Source of the DNA: Sialis fuliginosa
Taxonomy: Eukaryota; Arthropoda; Insecta; Megaloptera; Sialidae
Assembly (NCBI GenBank): GCA_961205875.1
Contig: OY540820.1
Location: forward strand, 13,516,001 to 13,580,000
Reading direction: 5' to 3'
DNA: 64,000 nt
Position numbers and translations under genes: made by a program. The notes under the pieces were generated by a model, which saw only the letters and a program-made list of their open reading frames with translations, was not told where the DNA came from and did not search any database. Of this stretch, positions 11,941 through 22,373 are shown piece after piece (position 1 is the stretch's first letter; each line of letters opens with the position of its first letter).

Positions 11941-12342
11941 CAGGCCCGGATTTAGAAATTTGCCGCCCCTAGACAGTTGCGAAAATTGCCCCCCCCCCCC
12001 CCCCCCCCACTCGAAACTAAAAGTTTAAGTCATAGATGTCAAAATATAAAACTCAGAATCTTTTTTTTTTTTGGTTGCGTCAGTTTCAAATTTTATAAAT
12101 TTTTATAAAGTTACATTAAGAAGCATAAAAACTGAAGACCTTTTTTTTGCCATGCTTGAGTTACATGTATAGAGAAATTATTGCTTATGGGTTGAAATTT
12201 TTACATCGATAATGGAATCAAAATCAAAGTCAATTCCCACGAATATAACAAGTTTTCAAAGTTTCCACCAAAATGTGCCGCCCTTCAATTCTTGCCGCCC
12301 TAGGCAGCTGCCTACTCTGCCTGCATGGTAAATCCGAGCCTG
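11941..12342. mobile_element. hAT MITE with 8-bp TSD
   Basis: The 14-bp terminal inverted repeats CAGGCCCGGATTTA and TAAATCCGAGCCTG (one mismatch) are flanked by the direct repeat AATGTAAT at 11933-11940 and 12343-12350. The interior holds a run of about 20 C and the phrase GCCGCCCCTAGACAG near the left end, mirrored by CTAGGCAGCTGCC near the right. Non-coding. Confidence 0.88.
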
Positions 12343-12360
12343 AATGTAATTATATATGTT

Positions 12361-12548
12361 CAGGGCCGATGATACACCGGGACCCAATATAAATTACAAA
12401 ATATACATGACAGTTCAGTTTTTCACCTAACCCTTCTTCTAAAACTATTATTTAATGACTGAAAATTGCAGCCTTCTCTTCAATACAAAAAAATACTAAG
12501 TAATCCGAAAAAAATTTCAATGGACTCGAATTTTCTGGTACGGTCCTG
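12361..12548. mobile_element. Possible second hAT MITE
   Basis: CAGGGCCGATGATACACC at the left and TTCTGGTACGGTCCTG at the right are imperfect inverted ends. The flanks TATATGTT and CTTATGTT match at 6 of 8 positions. It directly follows the MITE at 11941-12342. An older, decayed element is likely. Confidence 0.38.
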
Positions 12549-12959
12549 CTTATGTTTTTGCTACTTTTATATGCAAATATTTTATTAAAAGATACCTGAG
12601 TTTAGAATTATTCCAATGTCAATCGATACTAAAAAAACATATGCCAAGTAAATGCACAGTGCTTCCTTGTGCTAAATTCACCAAAGGTAGGTAGTTAATT
12701 ATTGAACAATTTAAATAAAAACCGAAAAAGTGTTCAGATAAATTTCCTGGCATTGGTTAACCATTTAATTTTTATATACAATTTTACTAAAAATATTAGT
12801 TTTTTTAAGACGCACCTGATTATTTTTTTATTTTTTTAATTTTTTTACAATTTCAATCTACATCTAAATTTTTCTGTAATTTTAAAAAACGACGATTTTT
12901 TAAACCAAATTAATATAAATCTTTGTAAGAGAATATTTTACAACAAACGTTATGGTGTC

Positions 12960-13165
12960 CTATATTATAGGAAATTGAATGCCCCACATATTGTGTCGTT
13001 CTGGAGATATCTTCAAAAAATAATTTTGGGTGTCACCCTTCCCCCTTACACACGATTATAATAATATTTTTTTAAATGGGACCGTCCTCAAATCAGAGCC
13101 AACCAACCAACCAAGTTTCACTAATATCGGTTCAGTGGTTCACTAAGCTTCTTGTATCTTCTCAA
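12960..13165. mobile_element. Decayed transposon tail
   Basis: The phrase CAAGTTTCACTAATATCGG followed by TTCAGTGGTTCACTAAGC is a commonplace end of insect repeat elements. It is preceded by a CCCTTCCCCCTTACACACG block. No complete element can be delimited. Confidence 0.35.
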
Positions 13166-13648
13166 TATGTACAATATATGTGTTTAAATAGTTTTTAGGG
13201 TCATTATTAATTATTATATATAAATAATAATTTATACATACAAGAAGATTATCTTAAATTAATTAATATAAATAACTGAAAGGTAATAAGTAACTAAAAA
13301 ATTATATTAATTTTATTGTATGAATCTATTGTATTATGAAATCATTAGTAATTTTAGAATTTGTAGCAGGAATTAGGTCTTCAAACCGTGAAACCGGAAA
13401 AGCTTATTTTTTCAGCGTCACTCATTTACAACTTAACTCAAAAATCATATTTCCGGTAGTATATATGTACATATGTTTTCTATAGTTGGCAATGCTGTCA
13501 TTTTGACATTTTTATTGTAATTGTGTGTTGTTACATATAAACTTATAATTCAAACCCAAATGATTTAAAGATTAGACGAAAATAACTTAATTACTAGTAA
13601 ATAATTAGTTACTTTATTGCATAAAAAATAATTGTCATTTAGTATTTA

Positions 13649-14633
13649 ATGATTATGCGACTTAACCTAACTTTCGTTAATCAAATTGATATGGTAAGAA
13701 GAACTCTGCACCGGTGTTCAACAACGCAATTAAGATCTTTACATTCAACATTATTTCTCACAAATTACTGTCCACCATGCAAAGTTGATTCGGTAATATA
13801 TAATAATTCGTTTATTAGACAGAAATATAATAACAGCTTTCTTCGATGTTGGAATTGCGGTATCGAATCAAAATTCCCTCTTGAACTGTTTTGCGAAAAA
13901 TGTACTGTTTTACAAAAGTTACCAAGCACTTCAAATTACTTTCTTGTATTTGGATTAGAAGAATCTTTCGATATTGATTTGAAAGACTTGAGAAGAAAGT
14001 ATCGTAAGCTGCAAAGTATTTTACACCCTGATAAATATACAAAAAGGTAAAAACGTTATTCTAAAAACTATGACTTTTACACATTTATATAATATTTTAG
14101 GAGTTCAGAAGAACAAGAGATTTCTGCACAATGGTCTGCACTATTAAATAAAGCACATAATAATCTGCAAAATCCTGTGAGTAGGGGATTTCATTTACTT
14201 AAACTCAAAGGAAAATCTATTAATGAAGGAACAACAGTAAATGAACCAAGCTTTCTTGCTGACATAATGGAACGTAATGAAGAGGTAAATCCATAGATAA
14301 TTGTAAAAAAGTAACATAATAATATTAAATACCTAAATTATATTTTTAAATACAATTAAAAAATTATATTATGCAAGTATAATAGTTTTGTAATTTAATA
14401 TAAATATGGCAGTAATTATTTTTCAGATAGAAGAAGCAAAATCATCAGAAGAACTACTGCAACTCTACGAAAAAAATAAAACTGTTCTTGATCAACTTTC
14501 TGAAGATATATCAAAATCGTTTAAAAATAATGATTTAAAAGGAGCCAAAGAATATTTAATGAAAATGAAATACTTTGTTAGTATCGATACTCAAATTAAA
14601 ACAATATTTCGAAACCAAGGCATTATGAAATAA
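13649..14633 (+). CDS. HSCB: Mitochondrial iron-sulfur co-chaperone HscB
   Basis: Three exons, 13649-14046, 14101-14284 and 14427-14633, all in phase, give 262 residues. HscB is the J-domain partner of the mitochondrial Hsp70 that transfers Fe-S clusters from the ISCU scaffold. Seen here: an N-terminal basic stretch suited to mitochondrial import (a second in-frame Met at residue 15 starts MVRRTLHR); the metazoan zinc-binding pairs CWNC at 67-70 and CEKC at 82-85; a J domain with the HPD triad at 126-128; and a C-terminal helical HscB domain (exons 2-3) for ISCU binding. Length is slightly above the human protein because of the N-terminus. A CPPC pair at 41-44 is extra. An AATAAA lies near 14864. 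Confidence 0.93.
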
Positions 14634-15459
14634 TTACTGCATTAATGAATATTACAAACTATTTAGAAAATTATTGGAAACGTTGACAATATTTTTTCAT
14701 ATTTATATTCATAATTTATTGTTATATAATATTTATAAAAGTTAGGGTTCAAAACTCAAGTGTTTTGGCTTATATGATTAATCAGTATTTAAAACATTTT
14801 TAAATGATGATGATGATGAATGTTTTGTCAGCTGGATGATCTCCTTTTCTGACAGCTCCTTCATTTAAAATAAAATTTGAAAATATCACTTATTTTATTT
14901 TTTTAAATGTAGATATTTTTCATTAATGTAAATATAAATTATGACCTCTAATTGTTGTAAAAATTTTGTAGATAGTGTTATTAATGTAAAGATTGTTTAT
15001 TGAAAACATGTTAACTATATGTAAAATATATCTAAAAAAATCATTTTGTGTATATATTTCATTTATTTTACTTTATACACTATACAGGTATAGGAACAGT
15101 ACATGGGATAGATGTAGGCAGTCCAATAATGGGGGGGACTAGGAGGCTACAGCGCCCCAAATATGATTTATATTTTACATTATTATTTATTTTTTATATA
15201 TAATTAATAATGTATATAATTTAAATTATCTTATATAATATACCCGGGCCATTGCGTAAAAGTTTTACCCAATGGCCTGGGCTGGGCCCCATTGAAACTC
15301 TCTCAATGTATAAGTGCTGCCATCTTGTGTAACAAAAAACTTACCACGAACTAATAGTAAAATCTCACATGAGTTTTTTGACGCTTGTAATTTTCTATTA
15401 ATTAACATATACAGCTAAATATTTCTTAATACAAGTCAATTCTATTAGAAATTTTAAAA
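14634..15459. other. Intergenic spacer between HscB and TOM6-like gene
   Basis: It contains the HscB 3' flank, a short TGA repeat near 14811, and a 15-bp inverted repeat (GGCCATTG.GTAAAA against TTTTACCCAATGGCC) at about 15247-15277 beside GGGCCC-type sequence. A G-rich patch near 15130 may be repeat debris. No gene is seen. Confidence 0.45.
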
Positions 15460-15810
15460 ATGTCTCAAGGAGGTGCTTTCGATTTTTTTAAATCTTTATA
15501 TAACGATCCTTTTAGATGGTAAATATCATTTTATATCTTAATAAAAATTAGGTTATAAATAAAGTTGTTTATTATGTATTACATAAAAAACAGTCATTAA
15601 GTATTTATAGCATGAATAGTCTCGTTATAATAAACATGTTTATACAATGTTTTACATGAGGTTTGAATCAGTACTTAACCAAAAAAATCGTTTATCTACA
15701 GGGCACTAATCAAGAGTGTTGGTATTTTTGCATTAGGTGTCCGTATCGCTAAAGAGTGTATAGGAATGGAATTACTATCGAGTAGTGGAGTACCGCCAGC
15801 ACTTACATAA
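15460..15810 (+). CDS. TOMM6: TOM6-like mitochondrial outer-membrane import subunit
   Basis: Two exons, 15460-15518 and 15702-15810, joined in phase (TG|G = Trp) give a 55-residue protein. TOM6 is a small tail-type subunit of the TOM complex. The order of features matches metazoan TOM6: a short polar start, an FFKSLYNDPFRW segment comparable to the region before the membrane span, a single membrane helix SVGIFALGVRIAKE like the family's LGLFAAGVWLAR, then a short C-terminus MELLSSSGVPPALT. The start is the only in-frame Met near a plausible context. The gene is too small for most finders. The next gene begins 92 bp after its stop. Confidence 0.75.
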
Positions 15811-15902
15811 TTAATTTATCATAGTTATATTTTGTTACTAGTTTTTGTTTTCAACCATTCATATATAATTTTTATTAAAATAAATTAAAAAATAATATAA
15901 CA

Positions 15903-18338
15903 ATGAATCGTTTTATACTTATATTATACTTATGTTGCATTTTACATACTGTGTATAGTAAAAAAAATATCGTATTTATACTAACTGATGATCAAGATTT
16001 AGTTTTAGAAAGTTTGGTTAGTATTATTTTTATATTAACAAAAACCTAAAACTTAAATTGATATTACTGACTGTAAGTATAATATTTATTATAGACTGCT
16101 ATGAAGTATACTCAAGAACACATAGCTAATAATGGAATAACATTTACAAACGCTGTAAGTAAATATACAAATTTTTTTCTAAATCGTATTCTGATTAAGA
16201 AAAACTAAATGTTGCAGTTTGTTACAACTCCGATATGCTGCCCAAGTCGTAGTTCTATTTTAACTGGCAAATATGTGCACAATCACAATACGTGGAACAA
16301 TTCTCTATCGGGTAACTGTGCAAGTCCTTATTGGAGAAATAATCACGAACAAAATACATTTGCAACAGTATTAAAAAACAATGGTTACAAAACATTTTAT
16401 GCAGGAAAATATTTAAATCAGGTGAAATCATTACTTGATTATAAATATTTTTTCAAATAATAGAATTCAAATTTATTTTAGTACGGAATGAAAAATAAAT
16501 ATGTACCTCCTGGTTGGGATTGGTGGGTAGGATTAAATGGTAATTCAAAATATTACAAGTACTCTTTAAATATAAATGGAACTAAAAAAGTGTTTAAAGA
16601 TACTTATTTAACGGATTTAATGGTAAATTTGAATATAATATATCAAATATCAATCTTACTTAATTATTTTAATAACTGATTTTTAGAAAAGTTATTCATT
16701 AGAGTTTTTAAACCAAAAAAATTTAATTGACCAACCGTTTTTAATGGTTTTATCGACACCAGCTTCTCATGCACCATTTACAGCTGCTCCACGACATATT
16801 AATTTATTTCCAAATGTAAAAGCTAAACAAACTCCGAATTTTAATTATACAACAAATGATGTAAGTAAACAGATAAAACATTTATTTGATTTCTACTAGA
16901 TCCATTTAAATATTTTAGAAACATTGGTTATTACGAATGAATCCTGTACCTCTACCATATGAAGCTGTATCGATTTTAAATAATATACAAAGAAGTCGGT
17001 GGCAAACACTGTTAGCTGTAGATGAAATGGTGAATGCAGTTATAATAAAATTAAAAGAATTAAATATTTTAAATAATACTTACGTTATTTTTACTTCAGA
17101 TAATGGTTTTCATATAGGTAAAATTAAATCTTATTTCAATAATTAAAAAAATTAAGACAAGTACAAGCAATACTTACACAATTCATGTTCTGTACCATCA
17201 GCCTCCCACTTAAATTATTAAAAATTTTGAAAAATGCATAAGGACGAAAGTTGTTCCTTACATCATGAAAAATATTTTTTATCATAAAATTTTTTCTCTA
17301 AAACCAATGTTTTAGCAGTTATAAGGAAATAAACAATTAAATTGATTACACTAGAATTTTTTTAGATTTTTCTGGGTGATCCTTTTGGTGATAAGAGGGG
17401 GACAGCAGTTTTTAAGCGTTTTTTCCCAATTTACCCCCTGAAATTAAACCCCCAAATCAAAATTTAACTCTTTGTAATTAATTCACATCTATAATTAGAC
17501 TACCACACTTTCTGTGCTAACTTTTAAATTTTTATGTCAAATAATTTCAGAGTGTTACAGACAGATGGACAACAAAATGATTCCATAAGTGTTCCATTTG
17601 GCATGGAAAATTAAAAATGCATATTATAATTTATAATATTAATTTATAGGTCAGTTTAGTCAACCTTGGGATAAAAGACAACCATACGAAACAGATATCA
17701 GAGTACCTTTTCTTGTCCGTGGTCCGGGTATTCCAATAAAGGCATTATCGCATAAACCAATCTTAAATATCGATATTGGTCCAACTATAATAGATATGGC
17801 TGGTTTAGAAGTTCCCTACCCTGTGGATGGTGTATCTTTCTTAAAAGATATTACTAATACAAATATTTCAGTTGATGAGTTTGATCGTACATTTATTATT
17901 GAATATAGAGGAGAACATAATCCTAATACGGTTTCAGAAGCATGTCCTTGGAAATATGATATTAATTTATCTGTAAGTTAATATAAAGTGAACTTAATAG
18001 CATGAATTAGTATGTATTATATTACAAAAAAAATTTTATTAGGTATGTTCGGAACAAACTTGGTGCAAATGTCAAGATGCAATAAATAATACATATACTT
18101 GTGTTAGAAAAGTGTCTTCGAAAGATAATTTAATTTATTGTCAATTCTTAGATGACGAGGTAATATTAATTTGAGTGTAATATTTATTTCTAATGTAATT
18201 TAATTCTTTTACTTTGTATTTTAGAATTTTGTAGAAGTATATGATTTGAATAATGATCCGTACCAACTGCATAATATCGCAAATGAAATGCCAAATGATT
18301 TTCATATAAAATATCAAAAAATTCTTACATCACTATAA
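15903..18338 (+). CDS. GNS: N-acetylglucosamine-6-sulfatase (lysosomal)
   Basis: Nine exons: 15903-16016, 16095-16154, 16218-16421, 16482-16622, 16687-16860, 16919-17117, 17650-17972, 18043-18159 and 18225-18338. All are GT-AG and in phase, total 481 residues. The enzyme removes 6-sulfate from GlcNAc in heparan and keratan sulfate. Evidence: a hydrophobic signal peptide ([16 protein letters not shown]); the calcium-binding LTDDQD block; the sulfatase signature [11 protein letters not shown] with the formylglycine cysteine at about residue 65; GKYLNQYG and PPGWDWW, which are specific to this subfamily; the SDNGFHIG metal site; and a Cys-rich C-terminal domain ([14 protein letters not shown]) ending DPYQLHNI. 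The intron before exon 7 holds a dispersed repeat. Confidence 0.95.
17160..17610. mobile_element. Dispersed non-coding repeat, copy 2
   Basis: Same ordered blocks as 6790-7300, lying in the sulfatase intron between 17118 and 17649. It explains why this intron is about 530 bp while the others in the gene are under 80 bp. The final segment TGTTCCATTTGGCATGG is near the acceptor but does not disturb it. Confidence 0.6.
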
Positions 18339-18502
18339 TAAAATTAGTTTTATTGCATGTTTAATATCCCTTTTATTTCATAAATATGTTTCTTCATCCA
18401 TTTTTGTCCACTGAATTGATAAATATGTTTATTTACAATAATATAAATTAATAAACAAGTTTATCTATAATAATTATTTTGTTTTTTCATTATACATTTT
18501 CT

Positions 18503-19169
18503 TTAATAACAATTTATTGTTGGTATTTCTATCCATCCTGAAACAAAATATTTATACCATAAAACATATGAAATGTGCTTAATAACATTTCAAACCCCTA
18601 TAATGTACTGAGCACATACATATGGGTAGGACTTTAAAAAAAAAAAGGTGCTGGAATTCATTTTTTGTCAAGCTTTTTTACTAAACAAAATTATATTAAA
18701 ATATCATTTAAATTAAATTTAAAGCATATTTTCCTATGCCACGAAAAAAAGGTGCCAGAACGCTGTTCCACTGCGTTACATTACAAAAAATAGTACCTAA
18801 TTTACCCCCACTCTACCTCCCTACAAATTGGCCCTGCAGATTGGGTGATGTATAGAGGCCTTAATACTTAACATTTACAAAACTTATGTATAAATATAAC
18901 ATGTACCTCTTTCTGGAACTTTGCACTTGACATATTCCAAAGCACAGATATTCTTAAACAACCTGAATGTTCCATATACATCTCTTGCACAAACTTCATA
19001 CGGATTGGAATAACATGGGTCTCGTACGCAATTGTATAATTTGGGAGAGCGAGAATATGCTGTCCAGGCAGATGCAAAAATTACTGTTAAAATTTAAAAA
19101 AATAAGTTTGTTATACATACATATAAATTTTTTTTAAATCTTACTCAATAACACTGATAAAATTTTCAT
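18503..19169 (-). CDS. Small secreted Kazal-like cysteine-rich peptide
   Basis: Three short minus-strand exons, 19169-19145, 19083-18907 and 18537-18503, join in phase to 78 residues. The first exon plus the start of the second make a signal peptide (MKILSVLL then IIFASAWTAYS). The mature part has six cysteines in the order C-x4-C-x7-C-x14-C-x6-C-x14-C, with VCARD..G..R.F.N.CALE..C typical of the insect non-classical Kazal-like fold. Kazal domains inhibit serine proteases. The reactive-site loop here (CYSNPYEVC) does not tell me a target. If the second donor were ignored, the protein would end a few codons later and lose the sixth cysteine, which favours the spliced model. It is convergent with the sulfatase gene, stops 164 bp apart. 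Expression site unknown. Confidence 0.72.
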
Positions 19170-19586
19170 ATTTGAGAAAACAAACTTTCTAGTGAAGATT
19201 CAAAATTTAACTATATTCATCTAAAAAAAAATTTCTTTTTATTTCTTTCTGGTAATACTTAATGCTGCATTGTTTGCAACTTTTTCGCTTAATTTGTTTT
19301 GTCCATTTGACTTTATATTTTTTAAATTTAATTGTGTTATTGTTTTTTTATTAGGGTCATTGATTATTTCAATTAATTTAAAAAAATAAATTATTATTAT
19401 TGACAAAGGTTAATTAACCTTTGTAAATAACAATATTTACAAAATATGAATTCATTATTTCCCATAGGTAATATTGAAATGTAATAAGGGGGCGTTCAAG
19501 TATTATATAAGCAAGCTAATGGGGTGGGCATAGATAAGTGGCTAATACTATTCTTTATGTGTGTTTTTATATCTTATAAAAAATAG

Positions 19587-19712
19587 CAAGGCTTCTAATC
19601 GGAACTGAACCGAAAACCGGAAAAACCGTTATTTTTTGCGGAACGAAAACCGAACCGAAATATATTTTTTTTACTCGATCCGAAACGAAAAAAATAACGG
19701 TTCGAAGCCCTG
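19587..19712. mobile_element. hAT MITE with 8-bp TSD
   Basis: The ends CAAGGCTTCTAATCGG and CGGTTCGAAGCCCTG are imperfect inverted copies, flanked by AAAAATAG at 19579-19586 and 19713-19720. The inside is a degenerate series of ACCGAAAACCG-type words, also inverted. It lies between the Kazal-like gene and FIGNL1. Confidence 0.85.
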
Positions 19713-19866
19713 AAAAATAGTCTAGATATTACAGAATTTATAAATTACATATTTTAAAATCATTGTTAAGCATTGTTGACATTATAATATTTTGAAATAA
19801 GTAGTTGCATGGTTGTCACCCTGTATCCCCTGTACCCCCTGTACATTCTTAACCAGTTGTCAATTT

Positions 19867-19876
19867 TTGGCGCCAA
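19867..19876. promoter_or_regulatory. E2F/DP-like palindromic site upstream of FIGNL1
   Basis: TTGGCGCCAA, with a further T run on its 5' side, matches the inner ten bases of the palindromic E2F/DP consensus TTTGGCGCCAAA. It lies 136 bp before the FIGNL1 start. A second GGCGC occurs about 30 bp further on. FIGNL1 acts in homologous recombination, and such genes are often under E2F control in animals, so the position is suggestive. Function here is inference. Confidence 0.4.
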
Positions 19877-20012
19877 TTACATGTTTTAAAGAACATTGTG
19901 GCGCATTTCTCATTTACTTCTAAATATGATTGGATTTATTTAATTTTTAATTGACCATGTATTTTTCAAAGTGATTTCATAAATAATTAAAATCGTTAAA
20001 ATATACCATAAA

Positions 20013-21967
20013 ATGTCAACTTTGGAGGATGAAAATTTTACATATTATTACCAAAGGAATATTTTCAAAGATGTCAAAGACGTATTTGAAAAAGCTGATT
20101 CAGAAAGAAAAAGTCTAGTTCAATTATTTCAAGCTTCCATTGTACTGTAAGTGTTATTTTATAACTTTTAATTGATTAAAATTTCTAACAATACAATGTC
20201 CACGTTTTAGAGATGATAATGAAACTTCTTGTTTGTTATTAAAAAAAGGCTTACAAAAATATTCAGAACTTACTGATGATCCTTCTGGAATTAATAATTA
20301 TGCGCAAACAGTAGCTGCTGTATCTGAACAAAAAAAGACACAAAGTCCTTTAACATGGACAAGTGGATTACAAAATGTAATAGAAAATATAATACAAAAT
20401 ATACCAAAAACCTCATGCTATTCATATCTTCCACAAGAAGCTCTTAATAAATTAAGATTGAGTATTCGAGAAACACCTACTTCAATTCAAGAACCGAAAA
20501 AGGCATTTTCTTTTAAAAGGGCAGCAATTACACGTTCTGATTCGGAACCTGATTTGCAGACAAATAAATATTTTAAACAAGAAAATCATAATCAAATTTG
20601 TAGATCAATAAATGTTAATCAAAATTTATCTAAATCACCAAATATTTCAAAACTGGAAAAGCATAAATTTCAATCTTCAAGTAACAATTATAATAATCAA
20701 GGAGCAAGTAGTAAGTTAATCAACATTTAAAATTTATAATTTTATATATTTATTTGATTTTCTGATACAGCTAGTAGTAGTAAAAATTTCACTGCATTTA
20801 AAACAGCTCGAGATGAATTAGGAATACAGGCTGCTAAGAAATATGGATCTGGACATCAACAGCAACCGATGTTTTCTTATGGAGGTCAGAAAAAAGCACT
20901 TGGAACCCGGCGTGGTGTGCAAAACAAGTTTATACCACCTGATAAAAATATGTGAGTAAATTGAGTTCTTACTTCCACATATTTATTAATAATAAATTTT
21001 AAATTACAGAGAAGAAAATCCACAACAAAATAATATACAAGAAGAAACTGAAGTTGACGAACGTTTAAAGCATATTGATCCAAAAATGATAGAACTAATC
21101 CGTAGTGAAATTATGGATATAGGTACACGTATAGAATGGGATGATATTGCTGGGCTGTCTTTTGTTAAAACTACTATACAAGAAGCAGTCGTGTGGCCGT
21201 TGTTAAGACCCGACATATTCACAGGTCTAAGAGCACCTCCCCGTGGCATTCTATTATTCGGACCACCTGGAACTGGAAAAACCCTCATTGGTAAATGTAT
21301 TGCTTCACAGAGTGGCTCAACATTCTTTAGTATCAGTGCATCATCTCTCACATCAAAATGGATTGGAGATGGAGAAAAAATGGTCCGTGCACTCTTTGCT
21401 GTTGCAAAATGTCACCAACCTGCTGTAGTTTTTATAGATGAAATCGATTCTCTACTTTCGTCTCGAAGTGATACAGAACACGAAGCTTCTCGTCGCATGA
21501 AAACAGAGTTTTTAGTACAATTAGAAGGAGCAGGAACTGCTGATGCTGAACGTGTGTTAGTGGTAGGTGCTACAAATCGTCCTCAAGAACTAGATGAGGC
21601 TGCTAGAAGACGTTTAGTACGTCGTTTATATGTTCCTTTACCTGATAAAGAAGCAAGGATCGCATTATTAAAACGTTTAATTTCATCCGAGAAAAACGAT
21701 TTAACTGAAGATGAGATTGTTCAGTTAGGCGATATGACTAGTGGTTATTCAGGTGCAGATGTGCGTACGCTTTGTGCTGAAGCTGCGCTAGGACCGGTGA
21801 GAGATCTTGGTGCTGCAGCTTTAGCTACAGCTACTCCATTAGATGTTAGACCTATTATGTATATAGATTTTAAATCTGCTTTAATGAGGATTCGGCCCAC
21901 TGTTTCACCTGGAGATATTGAACAATATATAAAGTGGGATAATACATATGGTGCAGGAGTACATTAA
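20013..21967 (+). CDS. FIGNL1: Fidgetin-like 1 AAA ATPase
   Basis: Four exons, 20013-20146, 20211-20710, 20771-20951 and 21010-21967, in phase, 590 residues. FIGNL1 is a nuclear AAA ATPase that binds and dissociates RAD51 during homologous recombination. The first 270 residues are low in conservation except [12 protein letters not shown] (FKTA at 221-224), which corresponds to the FxxA-containing RAD51-binding segment of the vertebrate protein. The ATPase part is nearly canonical: WDDIAGL, Walker A GPPGTGKT at about 356-363, pore loop KWIGDGEK, Walker B VVFIDEID at about 411-418, sensor [16 protein letters not shown] at about 458, then a Vps4-type C-terminal helix region ([15 protein letters not shown]). 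It is somewhat shorter than the human protein (674 residues). Confidence 0.96.
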
Positions 21968-22373
21968 TTAAATATGTTATTAGATATTATTTTAAATATA
22001 CTGGGTGGTTTACAACTAGTAACAACACTAATTTTGTGGCAAAATTTTTGGAAGGCTGTAGATCTCTCATGAAGAATTTCCGGATACATGTTCATATGAA
22101 GTTATGTTAACTTAAAATAACATCCTTGATTTACTGTATTTTTTTACACTAGTTGTAATCATTCTGTTAATGTATAAATGTTTTATATCTGAATATAATT
22201 TATTAATTTTTATTTCTTTGTATAATAAAAAACAATACATTTTTTTAATAGTCAACAAAAAGTAATTATTTTTATTATTATTATTTTATTGTCCACGCAT
22301 TTATAATAAATATTACGTACCTATGTAGAATGTTTTTATATGTTTAATTTTCTTGTAATGTAAATAATAAATA
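21968..22373. other. Spacer between FIGNL1 and ZAD gene
   Basis: AT-rich, with the FIGNL1 3' flank (AATAAA-like words near 22225), a block CTGGGTGGTTTACAACTAG near 22001 and a loosely inverted ACACTAGTTGTAATCATTCTG near 22149 that could be an old MITE, and a TTA repeat near 22270. No gene is seen. Confidence 0.4.

Noticed and set aside
21004-21351. Antisense frame within FIGNL1 exon 4
   Set aside because: Shadow of the conserved ATPase coding strand.
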